A stretch of 64,000 nt of DNA from JACVRW01 sp963814095 (lineage in GTDB: Bacteria > Actinomycetota > Thermoleophilia > Solirubrobacterales > Thermoleophilaceae). The first letter of the stretch is position 1, and each line of letters opens with the position of its first letter. A program made the translations under genes and the position numbers. The stretch covers positions 62,001 to 126,000 of the forward strand of contig CAWFBT010000014.1 in NCBI GenBank assembly GCA_963814095.1, written 5' to 3'. The notes under the pieces are model-generated. The model did no database searches. It was not told where the DNA came from and saw nothing but the letters and a program-made list of their open reading frames with translations. This document shows, piece after piece, positions 7,902-16,625 of this stretch.

Positions 7902-10132
7902 GCGGCGCCGCTCCCGTCGTCGCCCCCCCGGCTGACGGCGTCGGTGCGAGCCCGGGGCGGCCCGACGGCACGCCGAAGGTGATGGGCCAGTTCGCATACG
8001 CGTCGGACCTGTGGGCGGACGGGATGCTCTGGGGCACGACCCTGCGCAGCCCGCACCCGTACGCGCGCCTGCGCGGACTCGACTCGTCGCGGGCACTCGC
8101 GCTGCCGGGCGTGCGCGCCATCCTCACCCACGAGGACGTGCCGGGCCGTAAGACGTATGGGCTCGAGGTGCCCGACCAGCCCGTGCTTGCCATCGACGTC
8201 GTCCGCTACCAGGGCGAGCCCGTCGCGATCGTGGCGGCCGACCATCCGGAGACGGCGCGTCGCGCCGCGGAGCTGATCGAGGTGGACTACGAGCCGCTCG
8301 AGCCGCTCGTCGACATGGAGCGGGCGGTCGAGGTCGACGAGCCGCGCCTGCACGAGGGCGGCAACGTGCTGCGGCGGATCCACGTGCGGCACGGCGACGT
8401 CGCGGCCGCGCGACCCGAGGCAGACGTCGTGGTGGAGGGCGAGTACGAGCTCGGCATGCAGGACCAGGCGTTCCTCGGCCCGGAGTCCGGGCTCGCGATC
8501 CCCGCCGAGGACGGTGGGGTCGACCTCTACGTGGCGACGCAGTGGCTCCACGTCGACCGCAACCAGATCGCTTCCAGCCTGGGGCTGGCCCCCGAGAAGG
8601 TGCGCCTGACGCTCTCGGGCGTGGGCGGCGCGTTCGGCGGCCGCGAGGACCTGTCGATGCAGACGCACGCGTGCATGCTCGCGCTGCACACCGGCCGGCC
8701 GATCAAGATGGTCTACCAGCGCGAGGAGTCGTTCTTCGGGCACGTCCACAGGCATCCCGCGCGCCTGCGCTACGAGCACGGCGCGAACCGCGACGGCAAG
8801 CTCGTCTTCGTGCGGGCGCGCATCGTGCTCGACGGCGGCGCCTACGCCTCGAGCTCGCGCGCGGTCTGCCACAACGCCGCCTCCATGGGGGTGGGCCCGT
8901 ACGAGTGCCCGAACGCCGAGCTCGACACCTACACCGTCTACACGAACAACCCGCCCTGCGGAGCCATGCGCGGCTTCGGGGCGGTCCAGGTCTGCTTTGC
9001 CTACGAGGCCCAGATGGACAAGCTGGCGGCGGCGCTCGACCTACACCCGCTCGAGCTGAGGCGGCGCAACGCGGTCGACACCGGCTCGAGCCTGCCCACC
9101 GGCCAGCTGCTCGACGGCCCGGCGCCCGTGGCACGCCTGCTCGACGAGCTCGCTGGGATGCCGCTGCCCGACCCGCCGCCCGAGCACGGGCGCGACCTGC
9201 GCGAGCTGCCCGGCGGCGTCTCGAACACCACCCACGGCGAGGGCCTCCGGCGCGGGGTGGGATACGCGGCCGGCCTCAAGAACATCGGCTTCTCCCACGG
9301 CTTCGACGACTACTCGACCGCGCGCGTGCGCGTATCGGTCGCGAGTGGGGAGCCACAGGTGGAGGTCCACACCGCCGCCTGCGAGGTGGGTCAGGGCGGC
9401 ATCACCGTGCAGGCCCAGATCGCGCGCGACGTGCTCGGGATCGAGCGGGTGATCGTCCTGCCCGCAGACACCCAGGTCGGCAACGCCGGGTCGTCGTCGG
9501 CGTCGAGGCAGACCTGGTTCACCGGCGGTGCGGTCAGGGTCGCCTGCGAGGCGGTGCGCGAGGCTCTGCTGGAGCGCGCAGGCGGCGAGGACATTCCGCT
9601 CGCCGACCTGATCGGCGACGAGCCCATCGAGCGCACGCTCGAATATCGCCCGCGCGGCACCGAGCCGCTCGACGAGAACGGCCAGGGCAACTCGCATCTG
9701 GCCTTCTGCTTCGCGGCGCACCGAGCGGTGGTCGACGTCGACGTCGAGCTCGGCCTCGTGCGCGTCGTCGAGATCGCGTCGGCCCAGGACGTGGGCAGGG
9801 CCATGAACCCACTCGCCCTGGAGGGCCAGATCGAAGGGGGAATCGCCCAGGGCCTCGGTCTGGCACTGATGGAGGAGATCCAGCTCTCCGAAGGGCGCGT
9901 GCGCAATCCCTCCTTCACGGACTACCTGATCCCGACGATCCTCGACATGCCTCCGGTGCAGAGCCGGATCCTGGAGCTCGCGCAGCCGGAGGCCCCATAC
10001 GGCCTCAACGGGGCCGCCGAGGCGCCCACGATCTCGTCCACCCCGGCGATCGTCGCCGCCATCCGCGACGCCTGCGGGCGCCCGCTCACGCGCGTCCCGG
10101 TGCGGCCGGACGACATCCTGGGTCTCGCATGA
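7898..10132 (+). CDS. Molybdopterin-binding (large) subunit of xanthine dehydrogenase-type hydroxylase
   Basis: 744 residues, the catalytic CoxL/XdhA-type subunit that hydroxylates the purine ring at the molybdenum centre. The N-terminal a/b hammerhead domain spans about residues 25-140. Mo-cofactor contacts include GVGGAFGGRED and AMRGFGAVQ, and the C-terminal loop NGAAEAPTISSTPAIVAAI carries the Glu that acts as base in this family. GTG start overlaps the small subunit stop, and its own stop overlaps the next ATG (ATGA at 10129-10132). The substrate assignment to xanthine rests on the neighbouring urate oxidase, not on active-site residues. Confidence 0.92.
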   Translation: MSGAAPVVAPPADGVGASPGRPDGTPKVMGQFAYASDLWADGMLWGTTLRSPHPYARLRGLDSSRALALPGVRAILTHEDVPGRKTYGLEVPDQPVLAIDVVRYQGEPVAIVAADHPETARRAAELIEVDYEPLEPLVDMERAVEVDEPRLHEGGNVLRRIHVRHGDVAAARPEADVVVEGEYELGMQDQAFLGPESGLAIPAEDGGVDLYVATQWLHVDRNQIASSLGLAPEKVRLTLSGVGGAFGGREDLSMQTHACMLALHTGRPIKMVYQREESFFGHVHRHPARLRYEHGANRDGKLVFVRARIVLDGGAYASSSRAVCHNAASMGVGPYECPNAELDTYTVYTNNPPCGAMRGFGAVQVCFAYEAQMDKLAAALDLHPLELRRRNAVDTGSSLPTGQLLDGPAPVARLLDELAGMPLPDPPPEHGRDLRELPGGVSNTTHGEGLRRGVGYAAGLKNIGFSHGFDDYSTARVRVSVASGEPQVEVHTAACEVGQGGITVQAQIARDVLGIERVIVLPADTQVGNAGSSSASRQTWFTGGAVRVACEAVREALLERAGGEDIPLADLIGDEPIERTLEYRPRGTEPLDENGQGNSHLAFCFAAHRAVVDVDVELGLVRVVEIASAQDVGRAMNPLALEGQIEGGIAQGLGLALMEEIQLSEGRVRNPSFTDYLIPTILDMPPVQSRILELAQPEAPYGLNGAAEAPTISSTPAIVAAIRDACGRPLTRVPVRPDDILGLA

Positions 10133-11553
10133 CGGGCGTCGGCGAGCTTGGGGGGCTCGATCGCGAGGCGTTCGTCGCCGAGATCGGTTTCGCCTTCGAG
10201 TCGTCTCCGTGGGTGGCCGAGGCGGCCTGGGACGAGCGGCCGTTCGGCTCGCTGGAAGAGCTCCACGCCGCGATGGTCAGGGCCGTCGAGCGCGCGCCCG
10301 AGGAGCGCCAGCTCGCCCTGATCCGGGCGCATCCGGAGCTCGGCAGCACCGAGCTGCTGACGCCCGCCTCGGCAGCCGAGCAGGCCGCCGCCGGGCTCGA
10401 CCAGCCGGACGGCGAGCAGAGCGCGCGGCTCGAGCGGGCCGTCGCCTCCTACCGCGAGCGCTTCGGCTTCCCGTTCGTCGTCTGCGTGCGCGAGCACAGC
10501 CCGGCCGGCATCGTCGCCAGCGCCGAGGAGCGGATCGGCCACTCGGCGGACGAGGAGCGCGCCACGGCGCTCGCCGAGATCGCGAAGATTGCCGCCATGC
10601 GGCTCGAGGATCGCCTTGGTGACGGCGACGGCGCGCCGGCCGGCATGGACTACGAGATCAGCTACGGCAAGTCGTCCGTGCCGGTCTTCCGTCACTTCGC
10701 CACTCCGCTGGCGGGCCTGCCGGCACTGCCGGAGTCCGCCGTGCGCGGGCGCGACAACGTGCTGTTCGCCAACGAGATCAGCGTGGAGGTGTTCGGGGAC
10801 AACTTCCTGCCCGCCTACACGCGCGGCGACAACTCGAGCGTGGTGGCCACCGACTCGATGAAGAACTTCATCCTGAGCGAGGCGCGCGAGTACGAGGGGG
10901 CAACCCTCGAGGGCTACCTCGCCCGCCTCGGCAGCGGCTTCCTCGCGCGCTACGAGCAGATGCACGAGGTCCGGGTGAGCGGGCGCGAGCTCCCCTTCGA
11001 CGCCGTGCAGGTGCCGAGCGAAGGCGGCTTCGACGCGAGCAGGGTGCTGCGCCGGCGCGGCGCCGGTGAGCACTCGGTCGCCGCGCTCCGCTACGACCGC
11101 CGCGAGGGCGGCGCCGAGCTCCGCGAGCAGCGCAGCGGCCGCGTTGAGATGGAGCTGCTGAAGGTCGAGGGCAGCGCCTTCACGCGCTTCGTGCGCGACG
11201 AGTACACGACGCTCCCGGAGCGCAGCGACCGGCCGCTCTTCATCCAGCTCGACGTGCACTGGAGCTACGCCGATCCACGGGACGCGCTCGGGGAGACGCC
11301 GGCGCGCTACATCGCGGGAGAGCAGGTGCGCGACGTGTGCGCGGCGGTCTTCGACGAGCTCGTGAGCGAGTCGATTCAGCAGCTCGTGCACGTCATGGGG
11401 CAGCGACTGCTCGAGCGCTATCCCGGCATGCACTCGGTCGAGCTGGCTGCCCGCAACATGACGCGCGACCCCTACGGAGACGACCGCAAGGTCTTCGTCC
11501 CGCCCTTCCCGGCGTTCGGGACGATCACGCTGAAGATGACGCGGAGCGGATGA
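10129..11553 (+). CDS. pucL: Bifunctional OHCU decarboxylase-urate oxidase
   Basis: 474 residues, a fusion of two non-consecutive steps of urate breakdown. Residues 1-165 resemble 2-oxo-4-hydroxy-4-carboxy-5-ureidoimidazoline decarboxylase (FESSPWVAEAAW, LIRAHPELGS, FPFVVCVREHS). Residues from about 175 resemble cofactor-free urate oxidase (ISYGKSSVPVFR, TRGDNSSVVATDSMKNF). The same domain order is known from Bacillus PucL. The missing middle step, hydroxyisourate hydrolysis, is supplied by the very next gene. The start is the ATG overlapping the dehydrogenase stop; a much longer upstream open frame is only an out-of-frame shadow of that gene. Confidence 0.92.
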   Translation: MTGVGELGGLDREAFVAEIGFAFESSPWVAEAAWDERPFGSLEELHAAMVRAVERAPEERQLALIRAHPELGSTELLTPASAAEQAAAGLDQPDGEQSARLERAVASYRERFGFPFVVCVREHSPAGIVASAEERIGHSADEERATALAEIAKIAAMRLEDRLGDGDGAPAGMDYEISYGKSSVPVFRHFATPLAGLPALPESAVRGRDNVLFANEISVEVFGDNFLPAYTRGDNSSVVATDSMKNFILSEAREYEGATLEGYLARLGSGFLARYEQMHEVRVSGRELPFDAVQVPSEGGFDASRVLRRRGAGEHSVAALRYDRREGGAELREQRSGRVEMELLKVEGSAFTRFVRDEYTTLPERSDRPLFIQLDVHWSYADPRDALGETPARYIAGEQVRDVCAAVFDELVSESIQQLVHVMGQRLLERYPGMHSVELAARNMTRDPYGDDRKVFVPPFPAFGTITLKMTRSG

Positions 11554-11912
11554 CCTCGGCCGGCAAGCTCACGACCCACGTGCTCGACACCGCCCACGGC
11601 CGCCCGGCCGAGGGCATGGCCGTCCAGCTGTTCAGGCACGAGGCGGGCGAGCGCGAGCGCGTGACCGCGGCGCGCACCAACGCCGACGGGCGCACCGACG
11701 AGCCCCTGCTCGGCCCCGGAGAGCTCCGCGCCGGCTCCTACGAGCTCGTCTTCGACGTCGGCGCCTACTTCGCCGGCACCGGGCTCGCGTCCGCGGACGA
11801 GCCGTTCCTCGGGCTGGTTCCGGTGCGCTTCGGGATCGCCGACCCGGACGCCGGCTATCACGTCCCGCTGCTCGCCTCGCCCTGGTCCTACAGCACCTAC
11901 CGTGGGAGCTGA
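11550..11912 (+). CDS. uraH: 5-hydroxyisourate hydrolase (transthyretin-like)
   Basis: 120 residues. N-terminal LTTHVLDTAHGRPA and the C-terminal tetrapeptide YRGS are signatures of bacterial transthyretin-related HIU hydrolase; the His near the start and the Arg/His of the barrel centre build the active site of this homotetramer. It hydrolyses hydroxyisourate to OHCU, between the two activities of the preceding fusion protein. ATG 11550 overlaps the stop of that gene, and its stop lies inside the start of the next gene (GTG 11902), so all three are tightly coupled. Confidence 0.95.
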   Translation: MTSAGKLTTHVLDTAHGRPAEGMAVQLFRHEAGERERVTAARTNADGRTDEPLLGPGELRAGSYELVFDVGAYFAGTGLASADEPFLGLVPVRFGIADPDAGYHVPLLASPWSYSTYRGS

Positions 11913-13122
11913 CGGCGCCGCGCGAGCGGTGATGCAGCGGGCGGAGCTGCTCGCGCGCTGCAGCGACGAGGCGGGCCGCACCACGCGCCTCTACGGGACC
12001 GCCGCGCACGCAGCGGCGAGCGAGACGCTGACAGGCTGGATGAGCGCGGCCGGGATGACCGTGGAGCGCGACGCAGTCGGCAACCTGATCGGGCGCGTCG
12101 AGGGCGAGCGGCCGGACGCGCCGGCGCTCATGCTCGGCTCCCACTTCGACAGCGTCCGCGACGCCGGGCGCTTCGACGGGACGCTCGGGGTGCTCGTGGC
12201 GATCGCGGTCGTCGAGCGCCTGTGTGCGCTCGGGCGCCGTCCCGCGGTCCCGCTCGAGGTCGTGGCCTTCGCCGACGAGGAGGGCACGCGCTTCGGCACG
12301 GCCTTTCTCGGCAGCGCGGTGCTCGCCGGCCGCTTCGACGAGGCCGACCTGCAGCGGGTCGACGCGGACGGCGTCTCGCTGGGCGACGCGATCAGCGAGT
12401 CTGGGGGCGACCCCGCGCGCCTGGCCGCCGCGGCGCGCGCGCCGAGTGCGTACGTCGAGGTGCACATCGAGCAGGGACCGGTCCTCGACGACAGCGACCT
12501 CGCCCTCGGCGTGGTCACCGCCATCGCCGGGCAGACGCGCGCCGTGCTTCGCTTCAGCGGCGTGCCGGGGCACGCCGGGACGGTCCCGGTCGCGAGCCGC
12601 CACGACGCGCTCTGTGCCGCCGCCGAGCTGGTGCTGGCCGCGGAGGCGCTCGCGCGCGAAGCGCCGCCGCTCGTCGCGACCGTCGGCCGGCTCGCTGTGG
12701 CGCCGGGCGCGCCGAACGTGATCCCGGGCTCGGCGGAGCTCAGCCTGGACGTGCGCCACCCGGATGACGCCCAGCGCGCGGCAGCCGTCGAGCGCCTGCG
12801 GGAGCGCGCCCGCGAGGCCGCCGAGGCGCGCGGCGTCGGAGTCGAGTGGGAGGGGCTCCTCGACCAGTCCGCCGTTCGCTGCGACGAGGCGCTCAGCGAG
12901 CGGCTCCACGAGGCGGCCGAGGCCGCCGGTACGCGGCCCGCGCGGCTGCCGAGCGGCGCCGGCCATGATGCGGCGGTGATGGCCGCCATCGCACCGGTGG
13001 CGATGCTGTTCGTCCGCTGCGCCGGGGGCGTCAGCCATCACCCCGGCGAGTCGGTGAGCGAGGCCGACGTTGCCCTCGCCGTGGACGCGCTGGCCGCGTT
13101 CGTGGAGGATTTCGCGCCATGA
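11902..13122 (+). CDS. allC: Allantoate amidohydrolase (M20-family zinc hydrolase)
   Basis: 406 residues. Metal-binding motifs of the M20 N-carbamoyl amidohydrolase group are present: GSHFDSVRDAGRFDGTLG (His and bridging Asp), FADEEGTRFG (Glu pair), VHIEQGP (His) and SHHPGE (C-terminal His). The dimerisation domain holds SGVPGHAGTVP. These fit allantoate amidohydrolase or N-carbamoyl-amino acid hydrolase; the urate-degrading context favours allantoate. GTG start overlaps the uraH stop by 11 nt. No allantoinase gene, needed to make allantoate, is present in the window. Confidence 0.88.
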   Translation: MGADGAARAVMQRAELLARCSDEAGRTTRLYGTAAHAAASETLTGWMSAAGMTVERDAVGNLIGRVEGERPDAPALMLGSHFDSVRDAGRFDGTLGVLVAIAVVERLCALGRRPAVPLEVVAFADEEGTRFGTAFLGSAVLAGRFDEADLQRVDADGVSLGDAISESGGDPARLAAAARAPSAYVEVHIEQGPVLDDSDLALGVVTAIAGQTRAVLRFSGVPGHAGTVPVASRHDALCAAAELVLAAEALAREAPPLVATVGRLAVAPGAPNVIPGSAELSLDVRHPDDAQRAAAVERLRERAREAAEARGVGVEWEGLLDQSAVRCDEALSERLHEAAEAAGTRPARLPSGAGHDAAVMAAIAPVAMLFVRCAGGVSHHPGESVSEADVALAVDALAAFVEDFAP

Positions 13123-13547
13123 CGACGCTGCGCATCGAGGCCGGGCCGTTCGAGTTCACCGCGCGCATGGAGGAGGAGAGCGCGCCCGAGACCTGTGCCG
13201 CGTTCGAGCGGCTGCTCCCGTTCGAGAGCAAGCTGATCCACGTGCGCTGGAGCGGCGAGTCGTGCTGGGTCCCGATGGGGGACTTCGAGACGAACCTCGA
13301 ATTCGAGAACCACACGAGCCACCCGGCGCCCGGCCAGATCCTCTGGTACCCGGGCGGCTACAGCGAGACGGAGATCCTGTTCCCGTACGGCGGCTGCCGC
13401 TTTGCGTCGATCGTCGGCCAGCTCGCGGGCAATCATTTCCTCACCGTGGAGAGCGGCGGCGAGCAGCTCCAGGAGCTCGGCCGGCTGACGCTCTGGGAGG
13501 GGGCACAGCCGATCGGCTTCTTCCCGGAATCGCCTGGCCCCGGGTAG
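13119..13547 (+). CDS. DUF3830 family protein (cyclophilin-like fold predicted)
   Basis: 142 residues, recognised as DUF3830: WSGESCWVPMGDF, NHTSHPAPGQILWYPGG, ETEILFPYGGCRFAS. Members are small beta-barrel proteins of unknown function that often sit in amidohydrolase or hydantoin-type operons. ATG 13119 overlaps the allC stop (ATGA). A role in ureide handling, for example as the ureidoglycine or allantoin step that lacks an obvious enzyme here, is only an inference. Confidence 0.8.
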   Translation: MTTLRIEAGPFEFTARMEEESAPETCAAFERLLPFESKLIHVRWSGESCWVPMGDFETNLEFENHTSHPAPGQILWYPGGYSETEILFPYGGCRFASIVGQLAGNHFLTVESGGEQLQELGRLTLWEGAQPIGFFPESPGPG

Positions 13548-13600
13548 TTCGCCCGTGATAGGTTCGCGCCCCGCCTGCAAGGCAGTGCGAAAGGAGGCCC

Positions 13601-14857
13601 GTGGCCGGCTACTCACCGAACGGCGACGGCGAGCTTCAGCGTGAGTTCGTCGAGCAATGGCGCAACAACGCGTACGGCTGCTTCTCGTCCGGTCACAAGT
13701 TCTGTCGCGAGGTGTGTCCTGTCATGCAGGTCACCCGCAACGAGAACCACACGCCCACCTCGTTCCACGCCTCGATCGTGGCGATGGAGAAGGGGCTTGT
13801 CGACGTCGAGGACGTGGCCGATGACTTCGTCCACTGCACGCAGTGCGGCGCCTGCGAGCTGCGCTGCCCGAACACGCTCTTCACCGGCGACTTCTACCGC
13901 CACCGCACGCGCACCGTCGACGTCGTGAAGGCGATGCGCGCCCTGATGGTCGCGACCGGCAACGAGCGCGAGGGCTGGAAGCTCTGGAACGAGCGGCTCG
14001 CCGAGGGGACGAACGAGCCGGTGCTCGGCGACGTGCCGGTGAGCCAGGAGCACGTGCGTGACTGGGCCGAGGGGCTCGACCTGCCCACGGGGGGCGAGAC
14101 GATCCTGTTCGTCGACTGCGAGGCGGCCTTCTATCGGACCTCCTACAGCCGCGCATTCGCGCTGCTCCTCAAGGAGGCCGGCGTCGAGTTCGGGCTGATG
14201 CGCGAGCAATGGTGCTGCGGCGGGCCGGCCGCCGAGATGGGCTACGTCGACCTCGCGCGCAAGCACGCGGAGCACAACGTCGCCGACTGGCGCGCGGTGG
14301 GGGCGAAGCGGATCCTCGCGCCGGACCCGCACGACTACATCGCCTTCACCGAGGACTACCCGAGGCTGTTTGGCGACGACTACGACTTCGAGATCGTGCT
14401 CGGGGTCGAGCTGATCGCCGAGCTCGTGCGCGACGGGCGGCTCGAGCTCACGCAGCCGATCGAGCGCACGGTCACCTACCACGACCCGTGCCGGCTCAAC
14501 AAGCGCAAGGGCGTCCACGAGCCGCCGCGCGAGCTGCTGCGCGCGATCCCGGGCCTCACCTTCAAGGACGTCGACCACGTGACGCAGTGGTCGTACTGCT
14601 CGGGAGGCGGCGGCGGCCTGCCGATCGAAAAGCCGGAGATCACGGCCGAGATCAGCCGCCGGCGCGTCGAGCGGGCCGAGCGGCTCGAGGTCGACACGCT
14701 CGTGAGCGCCTGCCCCTGGTCCGAGCGGCCGCTGTCGGAGGCCGCGGACGGGGCGCTCGAGGTGGCTGACCTGTTCGAGCTCGTGGCGGAGTCCGCCGGG
14801 ATCGAGGTCGGCGGCACCACGCGCGGGCCGGCCGCCGCAGCCGAGGGGATGCAGTGA
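13601..14857 (+). CDS. GlcF/GlpC-like (Fe-S)-binding oxidoreductase subunit
   Basis: 418 residues. A canonical 4Fe-4S motif CTQCGACELRCP lies near residue 80. An earlier cluster motif is irregular (C27, then C35 and C39 before Pro). Two CCG-type domains follow: WCCGGPAAEMG and YCSGGGGGLP, the second with Ser in place of Cys. It is expected to take electrons from the flavoprotein encoded next and pass them to a membrane acceptor. The GTG start has AAAGGAGG 4 nt upstream, the strongest ribosome site in this run, after a 53-nt gap, so this may begin a second translational block of the operon. Confidence 0.85.
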   Translation: MAGYSPNGDGELQREFVEQWRNNAYGCFSSGHKFCREVCPVMQVTRNENHTPTSFHASIVAMEKGLVDVEDVADDFVHCTQCGACELRCPNTLFTGDFYRHRTRTVDVVKAMRALMVATGNEREGWKLWNERLAEGTNEPVLGDVPVSQEHVRDWAEGLDLPTGGETILFVDCEAAFYRTSYSRAFALLLKEAGVEFGLMREQWCCGGPAAEMGYVDLARKHAEHNVADWRAVGAKRILAPDPHDYIAFTEDYPRLFGDDYDFEIVLGVELIAELVRDGRLELTQPIERTVTYHDPCRLNKRKGVHEPPRELLRAIPGLTFKDVDHVTQWSYCSGGGGGLPIEKPEITAEISRRRVERAERLEVDTLVSACPWSERPLSEAADGALEVADLFELVAESAGIEVGGTTRGPAAAAEGMQ

Positions 14858-16365
14858 GCGTCGCCTACAAGAGCGCCGTCGACGAGGGTGTGATCGACGA
14901 GCTGCGCGCGATCATCGGCGACGACGACCGCGTGCTGCCCGGTTTGAGCTCGCGCGTCAACCGCACGCGCGTACCTGCGCCGTTCCCCGTGCACCGCTGG
15001 GCCGAGTTCATGCCGGACGTGGCGATCCTGCCCACCTCGGCCGAGGAGATCTCCGAGGTGGTCAAGCTCGCCAACCGGCTGCGCATCCCGGTCGTCCCGC
15101 GCGCCGGCGGCACGGGGCTCTCGGACGGCGCGGTGCCGCTGCGCGGCGGCATCTGCGTCGACGTGAAGCTCATGAACAAGATCCACGAGATCGACCTCGA
15201 GGATCGCTGCGTGACGGTCGGCCCGGGCATCAACATGCTCAAGCTGAACGAGGAGCTGCGCCCGTACGGCGTCTTCTATCCCGACGACCCGGCGTCCTAC
15301 CCGTGCTCGCTCGTCGGCGGCCGGATCGGCACCGGCGGCTGGTCGCTGCTCGGCTCGCGCTTCGGCCACACGCGCGACCTCGTGATCTCGATGGAGGTCG
15401 TGTTGCCGACCGGCGAGATCGTCGAGATCGGCGAGGGCGGCGGGCGCAAGCTGCGGAAGTCGTCGACCGGGTTGACGCTCAAGCAGCTGTTCACTGGCCA
15501 CCAGGGCACGCTCGGCATCACGACGGAGGCGACGCTCGAGCTGGTGCCGAAGCCGGAGGTCGAGTTCGCCGCGTTCTTCGCCTTCGACGACTACATGAAG
15601 GCCTACCGCACGACCGCGGCGCTCACGCGCTCGGGGCTCGCCACGCTCGCCGGAGTGGTGCTGTTCGACGAGTGGAAGCTGCGCTACCTGCGCCGCGACG
15701 ACGAGGCCTACATCCCGCAGCCGGACTCGGTCAAGGCGGTGGTGGCGGTGGCGATGTACGGAGCGCGGGCGGAGGTCGAGCCGGCCTCGAAGCGGGTGAT
15801 GGAGCTCGGCCGCGCCGACGGCGGCAAGTACCTCGGCGACGAGATCTCGGAAGGCGACTGGGCCTCGCGCCACGACCGCTACGCGACCCCGCTGCACGGG
15901 CGCACGCGCGAGGGGCAGGTGGTCCCGATGTCGTGGCACTGCGAGGACGCCGCACTCAACTACTCGGTGCTGCCGCAGGTGCGCGAGGAGTGGCACGCGA
16001 TCGTCGAGCGCTACATCGAGCGGTACGGCATCTTCGACGACTGGGGCATGTTCGCCTACACGAGCGGCGCCCACAAGCCGTGGGGCGATTACCTCGTCGA
16101 GATCGATGTCGGCATCTGGGAGCAGGAGCTCGACGACGAGAACTGGGCCGGCTGGGTGGCCTGCAAGCGCGAGATCGCGGAGGTCGCGCTCAAGTACGGC
16201 GGCTCGATCACGGCCTGCCACGGCGCCACGCGCGAGGGCGACGCCGAGCTCGTGCCCACCGAGATGGGGAGCGCCTGGCAGGTGGTCAAGCGCATCAAGT
16301 CGGCGCTCGACCCCAACAACATCATGAACCCCGGCAAGCAGATGATGGACGAGAGCTACGAATGA
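14854..16365 (+). CDS. GlcD-like FAD-linked 2-hydroxyacid oxidase/dehydrogenase
   Basis: 503 residues. FAD_binding_4 (PCMH-type) domain: RIPVVPRAGGTGLSDGAVPL, then GPGINMLKLNEEL and GGRIGTGGWSLLGSRFGHT, GHQGTLGITTEATLEL. The C-terminal FAD-oxidase domain ends with LDPNNIMNPGKQ, the usual sign of GlcD/D-lactate dehydrogenase relatives. With the preceding Fe-S protein it forms a GlcD-GlcF type pair. Substrate unknown; glycolate, D-lactate or ureidoglycolate are candidates given the purine context. GTG overlaps the Fe-S gene stop (GTGA), and its stop overlaps the next ATG. Confidence 0.88.
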   Translation: MSVAYKSAVDEGVIDELRAIIGDDDRVLPGLSSRVNRTRVPAPFPVHRWAEFMPDVAILPTSAEEISEVVKLANRLRIPVVPRAGGTGLSDGAVPLRGGICVDVKLMNKIHEIDLEDRCVTVGPGINMLKLNEELRPYGVFYPDDPASYPCSLVGGRIGTGGWSLLGSRFGHTRDLVISMEVVLPTGEIVEIGEGGGRKLRKSSTGLTLKQLFTGHQGTLGITTEATLELVPKPEVEFAAFFAFDDYMKAYRTTAALTRSGLATLAGVVLFDEWKLRYLRRDDEAYIPQPDSVKAVVAVAMYGARAEVEPASKRVMELGRADGGKYLGDEISEGDWASRHDRYATPLHGRTREGQVVPMSWHCEDAALNYSVLPQVREEWHAIVERYIERYGIFDDWGMFAYTSGAHKPWGDYLVEIDVGIWEQELDDENWAGWVACKREIAEVALKYGGSITACHGATREGDAELVPTEMGSAWQVVKRIKSALDPNNIMNPGKQMMDESYE

Positions 16366-16625
16366 CGATCTTCCGTCTGGGAGAGCAGAAGCCACCGGAG
16401 CCGAGGCGCATCAACGACGACGTGATCCAGCGCTTCGAGCACGTCTACGAGGTGGACCCGGAGAAGATGCAGATCTTCCCGCAGCAGGACCTGCCGGCCT
16501 GGGACACCAAGCGCATCGTCGCCGCGCGCTGGGATCACCTCGCCTGGATGCACAAGCACTTCGCCGACGACGTGCTGTTGGCGGGGCTCGGCTCGGAGAC
16601 CATGCCTGAGGAGGAGACTGAATGA
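16362..16625 (+). CDS. Small conserved-looking hypothetical protein (87 aa)
   Basis: 87 residues, soluble and acidic at the C-terminus, with no recognised domain. Aromatic and acidic stretch WDTKRIVAARWDHLAWMHKHF near the end is split here as WDTKRIVAARWDHLAW and MHKHF. It is joined on both sides by ATGA overlaps, to the GlcD-like gene upstream and to the F420-type oxidoreductase downstream, so it is almost certainly translated and likely belongs to the same enzyme system, perhaps as an assembly or linker subunit. Function unknown. Confidence 0.75.
   Translation: MTIFRLGEQKPPEPRRINDDVIQRFEHVYEVDPEKMQIFPQQDLPAWDTKRIVAARWDHLAWMHKHFADDVLLAGLGSETMPEEETE

Noticed and set aside
8542..10128. Long open frame upstream of and in frame with the urate oxidase fusion
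   Set aside because: It is an out-of-frame shadow of the molybdenum hydroxylase large subunit; Arg/Ala/Pro-rich with no family motif. The ATG at 10129 in the stop overlap is the real start.
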